This document shows positions 52,176 to 60,671 of a stretch of 64,000 bases of DNA, one piece after another. Made by a program: the position numbers and the translations under genes. The notes under the pieces are model-generated. The model was not told the origin of the DNA. It made no database searches and was given only the letters and a program-made list of their open reading frames with translations. Origin of the DNA: Ramlibacter sp. (lineage in GTDB: Bacteria; Pseudomonadota; Gammaproteobacteria; Burkholderiales; Burkholderiaceae_C); NCBI GenBank assembly GCA_030695945.1, contig JAUYOG010000022.1, forward strand, positions 62,001-126,000, given 5' to 3'. Numbering within the stretch: position 1 is the first letter of the stretch; each line of letters starts with the position of its first letter.

Positions 52176-53618
52176 TCATTGGGTGGACACCTGGATCGAG
52201 GTGCGGGCGGAGTTGCCCGACTTATCGATGGCCGTGGCCTCGAGGGTCATGGCCCGCCGATTGCCGTTGAGCCTCACGGAGCACTGGTAAGGCGCGGCGC
52301 TGACGGCGCAAACGAGGTTACCGTCCTTGGTCAGCCGGACCTCACGGATTCCGACGTTGTCCGCCGCACTCATGCTGACGCCGATCGTCGAGTTGCGGGA
52401 AAAGGACGCCCCATTCGCGGGACTGGTGATCGAGACGGCTGGCACCGTCGTGTCTAGCGCCGGAGCGGGCGCAGGAGCAGGAGCCGGGGCGGGCGCGGGA
52501 GCCGGTGCGGGAGCCGGTGCGGGCGCAGGCGCCGGTGCCGCGACCTGCCGCAGCGAATCGATCTCGGCATCCGTCATGAGGCCCCGCCGGGTGATTTCGA
52601 AACGCTCGGCTGCCGAAAGCGCGCCGCCGGCATAGGCGGTGGCCAGGTACAGGTGCGCCTTGGGCCGGCTCAGGTCGTACATCATCCCAAAGCGGCCCTC
52701 GGCCCCCGCCTTGCTGGGATCGTCCAGCAATTCGTAGTGGATGATCGACTCGATGTTGGCAATGGTCTGGGTGCGCAGGTCGTTCAGGTGTTTGTCGATC
52801 GACTTGAGGCAGGCCTCGGTGTTCGTGGCCCATTCCTGGTTCTCGTACCCGGCACCGTAGATCTCGCCGCAATTCCACTCGTTGATGGTGATTGGCTTGC
52901 CGCGGTTGGCCAGCTGGGCGAGCGGACCGCCGGCGCCGTACCAGGTGTCGTTGAGCAGGCTCGCGTTGTAGCTCCATGGGTAGATGTGATAGCCGGTCAA
53001 ATCCCAGGTCACACCGCTTTGTGCGGCGAAGTCCAGGAAGCCGAAGTCGCGGTTGACGGCCCCCAGAATGCCGCGCAGGGGCAGCCCGCTGCTGGCGCGA
53101 ATGTCCCGCAGCGCCCGTGACATGCCGCGCAGCGCGGCCATGGCGGTGGCAACGCAGGGCTTGTTGGCGTACGCGCTGGCCTGCTGTCCAGTGCCAGGCG
53201 GCACTTCACGCTGGATTTCCGGGCGCAAGGTGATCTCGTTGAGGTACTCGAAGTCGGTCACCAGATCCTTGAGCTGGTGGATCATGTTCGACATTTCGCT
53301 GTAGGCATTTGACTCGATCTGCGCCAGGTTGGTATTGCAGGAGTTGTCCCACTGGAAATTGATCTGCGCCGAAACCTGCGCACGGCCGCCGTTGGCGCGG
53401 ATCCTGGTGATCATGTCGCGCGTTTGCGAGATGTTCCAGGTGTCCAGGCGGGCAAGCTTGATGTTGCGGTACTTCATGAGGTCGGCAACGGTCTGGTTGC
53501 CTGTCGTGTTGCCGGTGCCGGTATGCAGGTTCAGGCCGAAGTCATTGGCAAACGCGCCTGCCGACATGGCGGCTGAAATGGCGCAGGCAAGGCTGAGTCG
53601 TCGAATCAATTTCATCAA
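52176..53618 (-). CDS. Secreted GH-A-clan glycosidase with Ala-Pro linker and Ig-like domain
   Basis: A 480-residue exported protein. A signal peptide (about 1-24) is followed by a TIM-barrel hydrolase domain whose catalytic Glu residues appear to be Glu 128 (FEYLNEITL, acid/base) and Glu 247 (TINEWNCGE, nucleophile), the pattern of clan GH-A retaining glycosidases. An Ala-Pro linker (about 360-387) leads to a C-terminal Ig-like domain (TTVPAVSITSPANGASFSRNSTIGVSM to the end) with a Cys pair. The family (GH39- or GH5-like) cannot be fixed by eye. It faces away from the exopolysaccharide genes at 54142 and probably trims or releases that polymer. Confidence 0.72.
   Translation of the reverse strand: MMKLIRRLSLACAISAAMSAGAFANDFGLNLHTGTGNTTGNQTVADLMKYRNIKLARLDTWNISQTRDMITRIRANGGRAQVSAQINFQWDNSCNTNLAQIESNAYSEMSNMIHQLKDLVTDFEYLNEITLRPEIQREVPPGTGQQASAYANKPCVATAMAALRGMSRALRDIRASSGLPLRGILGAVNRDFGFLDFAAQSGVTWDLTGYHIYPWSYNASLLNDTWYGAGGPLAQLANRGKPITINEWNCGEIYGAGYENQEWATNTEACLKSIDKHLNDLRTQTIANIESIIHYELLDDPSKAGAEGRFGMMYDLSRPKAHLYLATAYAGGALSAAERFEITRRGLMTDAEIDSLRQVAAPAPAPAPAPAPAPAPAPAPAPAPAPALDTTVPAVSITSPANGASFSRNSTIGVSMSAADNVGIREVRLTKDGNLVCAVSAAPYQCSVRLNGNRRAMTLEATAIDKSGNSARTSIQVSTQ
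52458..52541. repeat. Hexanucleotide-type repeat encoding the Ala-Pro linker
   Basis: About 14 imperfect GGNGCN units on the plus strand encode alternating Pro and Ala on the minus strand, linking catalytic and Ig-like domains. Third positions vary, so selection on the protein rather than recent slippage is indicated. Copy number may vary between strains. Confidence 0.8.
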
Positions 53619-54141
53619 GTATTTCCGGGGGGGTGGGTTGCAGAAGCGGCCGGGTCGAGCTCAGCCTTGCGCGCATGGTAGACATACTGAAGAGCAGCAG
53701 CCCGGCCGTTTCAGCCGGAAACGTAACCGGATGGTTTGCACGTCTAACAAATGCTGAGCCAGGGCACCTCGACAGTGCCGCGCTAGAGCTGGTTCTGGGC
53801 GCCGATGCAACTGGGCTGTAACGAGATCAGCTCAACAGAAGTTACGGCTCGTTGCGAGCGTGAGGGGGCGCCCGCCGACGCGCAATGGCTGCCTTCAAGT
53901 GGCTGGGCGCGGGGGGACGACTCGCCGAGGGACAAAAGGGTCGTAAAAAACAGTCCGCACCCTGCTTTTTCGCGCGATCGAAATCACCGCATGAGAGTCT
54001 TTTTGTTCTTGTTTAAGCCGACCGCACTTCAATAGGCCCGCACACTGTCGGGCACATCGCCGCTGTCGAGCACCTCAAAGAGAAATACAGGTGTCCTGAG
54101 AACAAAATGACATTTCGCCCATGGCTTTTAGGAGGCGATGA
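53619..54141. other. 523-bp divergent regulatory gap of the exopolysaccharide locus
   Basis: No convincing gene is present. Two imperfect direct repeats CTGTCGGGCAC (54046-54056) and CTGTCGAGCAC (54064-54074) lie 18 bp apart, about 70-95 bp before the epsF-like start, and are candidate regulator sites. The middle contains AT-rich patches near 53948-54035. A strong AGGAGG (54130-54135) serves the gene at 54142. Both flanking genes read away from this gap. Confidence 0.5.
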
Positions 54142-55548
54142 ATGTTAGAGTTTCATGCAATCAACAAGGCGGCAAGAATAAACTTTGCGCGAGGCCGTAT
54201 GCATGCAACCCTGTCCTCCTCAAGGTTCGTAGCTGTCATCGCCGGCAGGCGCGTGGCTTTTGTCTCCGCGCTGTGCGGCGTGGTGCTCCTGGCGCTGCTC
54301 GGGAGCTATGTCGTGCCACCACGCTATGTCGCAAAGGCCGAGGTGATGGTCGATGGCCGTGGCTCGCAGAACGGGCCGGCGTTCTCGAGCCCCCTGTCGA
54401 CCGAGGCCGACCTGCTGCAAAGCGAGCGCGTCTCCATCGCCGCACTGCGCATCCTGGGGCTTCAGAACGACCCCGCGCTGCGCGCCGAATGGAAAGAGAC
54501 GGTCGGCGGCCGCGGCGCCTTCGAGTCGTGGGCCGCCGGGACCCTCCTGAAAAAGCTCGATGTCAAGCCCGCCCGCAACTCCAACATCCTCACGATTTCC
54601 TATAGCTCGCCGGACCCCGAGCTGGCTGCCAGGACCGTGAATGGGTTCGTGACGGCCTACGTGGAAACCATACGCGAACTTCGCGAGGAAGGCGCGACGC
54701 AGTCGTCCGCCTCCTTCGAGAAGAGGACCAGGAACCTGAAGGCATCGCTCGACCTGGCCCAGGCAAGACTGGACGACTTCCAGAAGGAGAACGGCATTTC
54801 GTCCACCGACGAGCGCTACGACATAGAGAACCTCCGGCTGTCCGAGCTCAATGCGCAGCTTGTCACCCTTCAATCCGCCGCGGCCAATGCGGCCGGACGC
54901 CAAAAGGCAGCCGCCAACGGCTCCGGGATGCAGGAAGTCCTCAGCGACCCGCTGGTTTCATTGCTGGGTGCCGAGTTGGCGCGCCAGGAGGCCCGGTTGG
55001 GAGAGCTCAGGTCACGAGCCGGGAGCGAGCACCCTGCCGTGGCCGACCAGCGCGCTGCAGTCGATGAACTGCGTGCACGCCTGAACGCCGCCACCCGACG
55101 CGCCTCGTCGGCGATAGGCGCGGAAAGCCGGATCGCGTCTGAACGAGCCGGTTCGGTCCAGGCCGCGCTCAGCGCGCAAAGGGCCAAGGTCATGGAGGCG
55201 AAATCCAAGCGCGACCAGGCGCAGGTCCTGCAGCGGGACCTGGAACTTGCCCGGCGCGCATACGACGCCGCCGTGACGCGCTCCAACGACTCCGTCCTGG
55301 ACAGCGGCGCGTCGCGTGGCAACGTGTCGGTCGTGAAGGCGGCGACGGTTCCGGCCGAGCCGGCTTCTCCCAGGGTCGCAGTCAACCTCGCCGCGTCCGT
55401 CGTGATTGGCTTGTTGTTCGCCGTAGTTGTCGCGTTCTGGGTCGAGTCGCGTGATCGCCGCCTGCGGCTGTGCCAGGACATCCCGGAACTGCTTGACCAG
55501 CCGCTGCTTTGCGTGCTCTCCAGTGAAACAAGAACTGCCACGCCCTAG
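54142..55548 (+). CDS. epsF: Exopolysaccharide chain-length determinant, EpsF/Wzz-like
   Basis: A 468-residue polysaccharide co-polymerase. It has an N-terminal membrane helix (about 38-58, FVSALCGVVLLALLGSYVV), and a periplasmic Wzz domain beginning PPRYVAKAEVMVD. A long coiled-coil region follows (about 180-390; Ala/Glu/Arg/Gln-rich), then a second helix (about 415-438, ASVVIGLLFAVVVAFWVESRDRR). It controls polymer length together with the ATPase encoded next. AGGAGG 6 nt upstream fixes ATG 54142; ATG 54138 in another frame is too close to it. Resemblance to the EpsF family of Methylobacillus-type EPS loci is recalled from memory. Confidence 0.82.
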   Translation: MLEFHAINKAARINFARGRMHATLSSSRFVAVIAGRRVAFVSALCGVVLLALLGSYVVPPRYVAKAEVMVDGRGSQNGPAFSSPLSTEADLLQSERVSIAALRILGLQNDPALRAEWKETVGGRGAFESWAAGTLLKKLDVKPARNSNILTISYSSPDPELAARTVNGFVTAYVETIRELREEGATQSSASFEKRTRNLKASLDLAQARLDDFQKENGISSTDERYDIENLRLSELNAQLVTLQSAAANAAGRQKAAANGSGMQEVLSDPLVSLLGAELARQEARLGELRSRAGSEHPAVADQRAAVDELRARLNAATRRASSAIGAESRIASERAGSVQAALSAQRAKVMEAKSKRDQAQVLQRDLELARRAYDAAVTRSNDSVLDSGASRGNVSVVKAATVPAEPASPRVAVNLAASVVIGLLFAVVVAFWVESRDRRLRLCQDIPELLDQPLLCVLSSETRTATP

Positions 55549-55561
55549 GGAGGGAACCAAC

Positions 55562-56410
55562 ATGGCCCAAATGAACCGCCGCGCAGACGATCCTGGGTTC
55601 GATCCGTCCATGGCCGACTCGCGCCAACTCGTTCGCCGCAGGCCGGAGCTGGCCAAGGCGGAAGGCGAGCAGGTCGTGGCCTTGTGGAACGAGCACAAGC
55701 TGCGTTCGGCGGGCGTGGGAGCGGAACTGCGGACCCAGCAGTACTACTATCCATTCGATGTCCAGGGCATGGACGGTCAATCCATCGCCAACGAGCTGGT
55801 GGCCGCCAGGGAACCGTTCTCCGACCGGGCGGAGGAGTTCCGGTCGTTGCGGCGCGCACTCCTGGCCAGGGTGTTTTCCGACGCGGTCAAACGGGCGGTC
55901 GCCGTGGTCAGCGCCGAAGACGGTGTCGGGAAGACCTACATGGTTGCCAACCTCGCCATCAGCTTCAGCCAGTTCACGGGCCGCACACTCCTCATAGATG
56001 CAAACCTGCGGCAGCCCCGTCTTCACCGCCTCTTCGGGACGACGGTCGCAGCGGGCCTTGGCAACTTGCTGGCGGGTGAGGTCAAGAGCGAGGGGGTCTT
56101 GCCGGTGGAAGTGCTGAAAGGACTCCACTTCCTTGCGGCCGGGGACACCGACGATGATCCCGTGCAACTGCTCCATGGACCGCGCTTCAGCATGTTTCTC
56201 GAGCAGATGGCCGACAGTTTCGACTACGTATTCCTCGACACACCGTCCAACCGGTGTGGTCCGGACGCCCGCCTCATTGCCGCTCGCGCGGGGGCCGCCT
56301 TGCTGGTGGGCCGCGAAGGGCAAAGCCGCGTCGCGCGGCTCCAGCAACTCGTGTCGCAGTTGCACCGGGGCCCGGCGCTGGTGGCAGGTGTCGTCCTGAA
56401 CCTGCAATAA
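55562..56410 (+). CDS. epsG: Exopolysaccharide CpsD/EpsG-like P-loop ATPase (BY-kinase family) without Tyr tail
   Basis: A 282-residue cytoplasmic partner of the EpsF-like protein. A Walker A variant SAEDGVGKTYMVANLA lies near residue 120, Walker A' LLIDANLRQP near 145, and Walker B DYVFLDTPSN near 222. The protein ends GVVLNLQ directly after the ATPase core, so the C-terminal tyrosine cluster of classical bacterial tyrosine kinases is missing. Tyrosines occur only near residue 60 (QQYYYPFD). It probably acts as an ATP-dependent switch of polymer export. GGGAGGG precedes ATG 55562. Confidence 0.82.
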   Translation: MAQMNRRADDPGFDPSMADSRQLVRRRPELAKAEGEQVVALWNEHKLRSAGVGAELRTQQYYYPFDVQGMDGQSIANELVAAREPFSDRAEEFRSLRRALLARVFSDAVKRAVAVVSAEDGVGKTYMVANLAISFSQFTGRTLLIDANLRQPRLHRLFGTTVAAGLGNLLAGEVKSEGVLPVEVLKGLHFLAAGDTDDDPVQLLHGPRFSMFLEQMADSFDYVFLDTPSNRCGPDARLIAARAGAALLVGREGQSRVARLQQLVSQLHRGPALVAGVVLNLQ

Positions 56411-56447
56411 ACCTGTTGCTCCGGGGCGCCGCGCGGCTGGCGCATCG

Positions 56448-57443
56448 TCACGGTGCGCTGCCGGCCGGCGGCTGTACGCCCGGCGACGGCCAGCTGCCTT
56501 TCCAGCCCAGCTGCTTCTTAACCTCCGATCGAAGACAGACGTCGAACAGCCTGAAAATCCAGATCAGCCGGAAGCCCGGACCCGATTGGGCCCGAACGTC
56601 GGGCCACGCCCTGGAAAACATGGCGCGACGCAGCCGTCTCGGCGCGCGCCCGATTTCCCCGGCAATCTGCAGGATCATTCGCTGGCGAACCGCTCTCCAG
56701 TAATCCGCCATCTCCGGGATACGGGCGGCGGCCTCACTTGCATTCACCAGCAGGTCGTCGATGTGCTTGTCGGCGACCGAACTGGTGATGCTCCCCGGCC
56801 GGAAGCGGTACGAATAGAGCTCCTCCTGGAGCGTTTCGATGTGTGAAGCCCTGACGTACAGGGTCGGCACGACCGCGGCGTCTTCGTAATATCGGCGATC
56901 AGGGAAGCTGATCCCGTCCAGGAGGCGGGTCCTGTAGATGCGGGCCCACGTGTGCCACTCGGCCACGACCGCCGCGTCCCGGGCCAGTTGTGCACAGGAG
57001 AACCGGCCCCGGCCCGAAAAAAGGCTATGGGTCCGCAAGGCCCGCACCCGTCGTCCGGCCATGTCCACCATGCTGGCGTTGAAGGCGATGATGTCCGCAC
57101 GGCCCTGGTCGATCATGGGCATCACGACGTCGAGGAAATCAGGAGCCCAGAGGTCATCGCTGTCGAGGAAAGCGACATAGGGCGTCCGGACCAGGCGAAG
57201 GCCGGTGTTTCTCGCGCCACTGATGCCCTGGTTCGGTTGCGTCACCAGCTCGCAGCTCACGTCCTGCCGGGCCGCGATTTCCGATCGGACGACTTCGGCA
57301 GTGTCGTCGGTGGATCCGTCATCGATGATCAGGACGTGCAGCCTGTCCACCCGGCGCTGGGCGAAGATCGATTGAAGGCAGGCAGCGACGAACTCCGCCA
57401 CGTTGTAGCAGGCGACGATCACGGTCAGCTCGGGCGAGGCCAA
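56448..57443 (-). CDS. Family-2 glycosyltransferase, TTG start
   Basis: A 331-residue GT-A-fold glycosyltransferase. The N-terminal nucleotide-sugar motif is LTVIVACYNVAEFVAACLQSI, then IIDDGSTDDTAEVV, QGISGARNTGL and the DXD-like FLDSDDLW near 95. The C-terminal third is helical and basic. It starts with TTG at 57441-57443 because AAGGGAGAACGAGA precedes it and no in-frame ATG fits; the long upstream frame overlaps the next gene. Last gene of the minus-strand EPS operon, convergent with the epsG-like gene. Sugar specificity unknown. Confidence 0.85.
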   Translation of the reverse strand: MASPELTVIVACYNVAEFVAACLQSIFAQRRVDRLHVLIIDDGSTDDTAEVVRSEIAARQDVSCELVTQPNQGISGARNTGLRLVRTPYVAFLDSDDLWAPDFLDVVMPMIDQGRADIIAFNASMVDMAGRRVRALRTHSLFSGRGRFSCAQLARDAAVVAEWHTWARIYRTRLLDGISFPDRRYYEDAAVVPTLYVRASHIETLQEELYSYRFRPGSITSSVADKHIDDLLVNASEAAARIPEMADYWRAVRQRMILQIAGEIGRAPRRLRRAMFSRAWPDVRAQSGPGFRLIWIFRLFDVCLRSEVKKQLGWKGSWPSPGVQPPAGSAP

Positions 57444-57475
57444 TCTCGTTCTCCCTTCGTGGGGCCGCAATGGCG

Positions 57476-58297
57476 CTATTGGCGACCGAAGCCCAGGAGA
57501 AAATCGCGCAGCTTCGCGTTGAACACGCTGAACTGGCGCCTGCGAAGCATGACGACGGCGCGCGAGAACTTGCCGCGCCAGTAGTCCCGGAACAGCGGCG
57601 AGAAAAATCGGCCGCCATGCCCGCGCGTCATCGTCCGCCCCTCGCTCCACAGCGCATACTTGCGAACGGCCGAGAGCTGGCTGTCGTGGAGGCGGAACGC
57701 GCCCCACCAGTCGTCGACGAACTGGATTGGGTATTCCCGGCTGATCCTGAGGAAGAGGTCCCAGTCGGCGACCATCGGGTACCGCTTGTCGAGGGGCCCG
57801 ATTCGCTCAAGGGCCTCGCGCCGCATGAAGGCTGTCTGCAACGGCACGTAGCATCGTTCGTCCAGCAGTTCCCGAAAGCCCGCTTGCCGGCCTTGCTCGC
57901 GATCGACCTCGATGCTGTTCTCGTCCACGCGGAGGTTGCTGCAGTAGACGAGCGCGGCATCGGGGTTGCGCTGCAGCGCCGCCACGGCCCTGGAGATCGC
58001 GCCGGGAAGGTAGTAGTCGTCGGCACACAGCCAGGCCACGATGTCGCCGCGAGCGATCGAAATCCCCTGGTTGACTTTTTCAACCGGCCCGGCCGGCGCG
58101 GGCCAGATCACGCGAACCGACGGATAGCGCGAAAGGATCTCCGCCGTTTCATCCGTGGACCCGGAATCGAGGACGATATGCTCGACCCTCGGATAGTCCT
58201 GCATCCGGACGCTGCGCAAAGTCTCCTCGATGTATCGGCCGGTGTTGTACGACGGCGTCACGATGGATACCAGGGGGGTTTCGGGTAAGGCCTTCAT
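57476..58297 (-). CDS. Family-2 glycosyltransferase
   Basis: A 273-residue glycosyltransferase of the WcaA/GT2 class. It shows PLVSIVTPSYNTGRYIEETL, HIVLDSGSTDETAEIL, KVNQGISIARGDIVAWLCADDYY (metal-binding DD) and VADWDLFLRISREY. It adds a sugar from an NDP donor to the EPS repeat unit at the cytoplasmic membrane face. Its ATG overlaps the stop of the upstream glycosyltransferase by 4 nt. Confidence 0.88.
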   Translation of the reverse strand: MKALPETPLVSIVTPSYNTGRYIEETLRSVRMQDYPRVEHIVLDSGSTDETAEILSRYPSVRVIWPAPAGPVEKVNQGISIARGDIVAWLCADDYYLPGAISRAVAALQRNPDAALVYCSNLRVDENSIEVDREQGRQAGFRELLDERCYVPLQTAFMRREALERIGPLDKRYPMVADWDLFLRISREYPIQFVDDWWGAFRLHDSQLSAVRKYALWSEGRTMTRGHGGRFFSPLFRDYWRGKFSRAVVMLRRRQFSVFNAKLRDFLLGFGRQ

Positions 58298-59529
58298 GCG
58301 GGTCTCCTTCCAGGTTGCCGCGCGAGCTCGTTGTCGGCTGCCGCTTGCCTCGCTTCCGAAAGAAGACGGAGGTAGTTCGCTTGCATCCTGTCCGCCAGGA
58401 AATCGCGCGATTTCTCCAGCACCAGGGGCCGCATGTCCTCGACCAGTCGCCGGTCGCGCAGGAATCGGTCGATGGCTAGCGGCAACCCGTCGGCCTCGAG
58501 TGGCTCGTAGACGAATCCCGTCCTGCCTTCATCGACCATTTCGGGCAGTCCGCCCCTTCTCGAAACGATCACGGGCACACCGTGCAGATAGGCCTCCAAC
58601 ACCGTTGTGGCAAGCGGCTCTTCCCACAGCGACGGCACCACCAGGACATCGATGGCGCGATAGACCTCCTGCGGATCGATGAAGCCCAGGAAGCGCACGT
58701 TCTCCGGCGCCTCGGCGCGCAGCTGCGCTTCGTCATCGGCGGCTCCCCTGCCCGCCACGCGCAATTCGCACTGCCCGTCCCGCCAGCGGCCCATTTGCCG
58801 GATCAACTGCGCAATGCCTTTCTGCGGCGTGAGCTGCCCCACGTACCCTAGTTGCAGCGGCTGTCCGGGTGGAGCCTGCCGCACAAGGGCGGACGGCAAA
58901 CCGGGAAGGCCGTTATGAATCACGTGCGTCTGGCGAGCAGACCGGAAATAGCCGGCCGCCAGGTGACGATCGAGCGTGAACCTGCTCACGCCGACGACAT
59001 GGTCGACCTCCTGCGACAAGCGCTTGGCCGGTGACTTGTAAAACGCGCACGTGGTGCACTGGCCGCGGCAGTTGCGACCCGCCTTGTACATGGATGTCCG
59101 TGGGCACATCAGGGAATAGTCGTGCAGGGTGTGGACGAGCGGCAGGCCGCGCGACTTCACCGCGCTCCAGACAGCACAAGAAAATCCGGTCAGGTTGTGC
59201 GTGTTGACCACGTCGGGTTTTTCGGCGTCCAGTGCCCGCGCCACCGCCCGCGCCATGGGCAGGTTGCAGCTATCGACTCCATGCCAAAGCGCTTTGGAGA
59301 CCGCGCGCCGCTGCGTCGGGGCATAGGGCCAGTAGATGTTCCTCAATGCCATGTAGCGGACCTTGACGCCGCCGACATCGGCAATATGGTCAGCGGGACC
59401 ATCGTGCATCGTGACCACCACGGGGGTGTGGCCATGCTGGAGCATGCTCTCGGCGATGATGAGCACGACCTTCTCCGCCCCACCGACCTGATTCGGATGG
59501 TAGAGCGAGCTGATGAACAGCGGTTTCAT
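58294..59529 (-). CDS. Family-4 glycosyltransferase
   Basis: A 411-residue GT-B-fold glycosyltransferase. The N-terminal acceptor domain has FISSLYHPNQVGGAEKVVLIIAES and HTLHDYSLMCPRTSMYKAGRNCRGQCTTC. The latter is an unusual Cys-containing stretch (three Cys within about ten residues). The donor domain has LGYVGQLTPQKGIAQLI and the E-x7-E motif in EEPLATTVLEAYLHGVPVI. The start MKPLFISS (ATG 59527-59529) overlaps the upstream gene by 4 nt. Confidence 0.88.
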   Translation of the reverse strand: MKPLFISSLYHPNQVGGAEKVVLIIAESMLQHGHTPVVVTMHDGPADHIADVGGVKVRYMALRNIYWPYAPTQRRAVSKALWHGVDSCNLPMARAVARALDAEKPDVVNTHNLTGFSCAVWSAVKSRGLPLVHTLHDYSLMCPRTSMYKAGRNCRGQCTTCAFYKSPAKRLSQEVDHVVGVSRFTLDRHLAAGYFRSARQTHVIHNGLPGLPSALVRQAPPGQPLQLGYVGQLTPQKGIAQLIRQMGRWRDGQCELRVAGRGAADDEAQLRAEAPENVRFLGFIDPQEVYRAIDVLVVPSLWEEPLATTVLEAYLHGVPVIVSRRGGLPEMVDEGRTGFVYEPLEADGLPLAIDRFLRDRRLVEDMRPLVLEKSRDFLADRMQANYLRLLSEARQAAADNELARQPGRRPA

Positions 59530-60671
59530 CGCCACTCCCCCGAGGCGGAAAGCATCGGCGCCAGCATCGAGGCCAGCAGCCCGGCAGTCTTGTCCCACGA
59601 AAATTGCGCAAGCCAGGCCCGCCGCGCAGATTCATCCACGTGGTGGTCACCCTCCATCCACCGCGCCAGCGCTTCGGCGTCGTCGGGCTCGATCACATCC
59701 ACCAACGGCCCGCCAATTTCGACGCATGACGTCCCGCTGGCGACCACGACGGGCGAGCCGCACGCGAGCGACTCCAGCACCGGGATGCCGAAGCCCTCCG
59801 AGAAGGATGGGTAGAGCAATCCCCGCGACTGGCGGTACAGGGCGGGAAGGAGTTCCGACGGCACATAACTGATCTTGCGAAAATTGCCGGCCAATCCACA
59901 CGCTTCGATCCTGGCCCACTCGCCTTCGTCGCGCCATCCCTTCGGGCCTGCCACGACGACGCACGGCTCTCCCCCGCGCTCCTTCAGCCGTCTTGCCGCC
60001 TCGATGACGAGCGACAGATTCTTGCGCGGCGAAACGCGCCCGACGAAGAGGTGGTAGCTTTTTGGCTGGATGCCATACGCGGCGAACAGTTGCTCGGCTT
60101 CCTTGTCCCCGGCGTGCGTCGAATACCGGCCGGTGTCGAATCCGTTCGGGGAAACGACGATCCGCTTGCCGTCCGCGTGCAGAACCTTCATCAGTTTGCG
60201 CGCCGTGTGGTCGCTGACCGTCGCAATGCGGCTGGCCGTGCGCAATACCCTGGGCAACTGGATGCCGAAATAGAGCCGCTTCAGCGATCCGTACTCGGCC
60301 GGGAATTCCAGCGGGCAGATATCGTGCACGGTAGCGATGCGGCAACCCGGCAGCAAGGCCTTGACCGGCAGCTTGTGGTCCAGGCTGTAGTAGCACTTCC
60401 ATCCGCGCGACTGAAGCGGAAGCCGCCAGTAGACTTCGGCAAGCCTGCTGCTGGTGGATGCCGAGCCCGGAAGCAGGGTAACGACATCACCACCGGCCTC
60501 GCGGACCTCATCGGCCAGGCTCGGCGCGTCTTCGCGTATCGCAACGGTCACCCCGAGTCGGTAGGGCCTCAGGAGGGCCGGCATGCGCCGGGCCACTTCG
60601 TAGGCGTAGACGCCCAGGCCGGAGCTTTGTGGACCCCATTGGTCCGCCACGAGGAAGAGGTCCTTTCTCAT
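59526..60671 (-). CDS. Family-4 glycosyltransferase
   Basis: A 381-residue GT-B glycosyltransferase, mannosyltransferase-like in appearance. Visible motifs: DQWGPQSSGLGVYAYEVARRM at the N-terminus, TVHDICPLEFPAEYG near 120, LFVGRVSPRKNLSLVIEAARRL near 215 and the donor-site SFSEGFGIPVLESLACGSPVV with its two Glu residues near 295. It overlaps both neighbours by 4 nt, so the set is translationally coupled. Confidence 0.9.
   Translation of the reverse strand: MRKDLFLVADQWGPQSSGLGVYAYEVARRMPALLRPYRLGVTVAIREDAPSLADEVREAGGDVVTLLPGSASTSSRLAEVYWRLPLQSRGWKCYYSLDHKLPVKALLPGCRIATVHDICPLEFPAEYGSLKRLYFGIQLPRVLRTASRIATVSDHTARKLMKVLHADGKRIVVSPNGFDTGRYSTHAGDKEAEQLFAAYGIQPKSYHLFVGRVSPRKNLSLVIEAARRLKERGGEPCVVVAGPKGWRDEGEWARIEACGLAGNFRKISYVPSELLPALYRQSRGLLYPSFSEGFGIPVLESLACGSPVVVASGTSCVEIGGPLVDVIEPDDAEALARWMEGDHHVDESARRAWLAQFSWDKTAGLLASMLAPMLSASGEWR

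Noticed and set aside
52458..52541. Possible short tandem array or CRISPR-like repeat
   Set aside because: It is an in-frame Ala-Pro coding repeat with no spacers and no cas genes in the window.
54138..54605. Alternative 155-codon frame beginning at ATG 54138
   Set aside because: Only 2 nt after the Shine-Dalgarno and without recognisable protein character; the overlapping epsF-like frame starting at 54142 has correct spacing and clear domains.
54142..56410. Wzc-type single-chain tyrosine kinase
   Set aside because: Co-polymerase and ATPase are two separate genes with their own ribosome sites, and the tyrosine tail is absent; EpsF/EpsG-type split system fits better.
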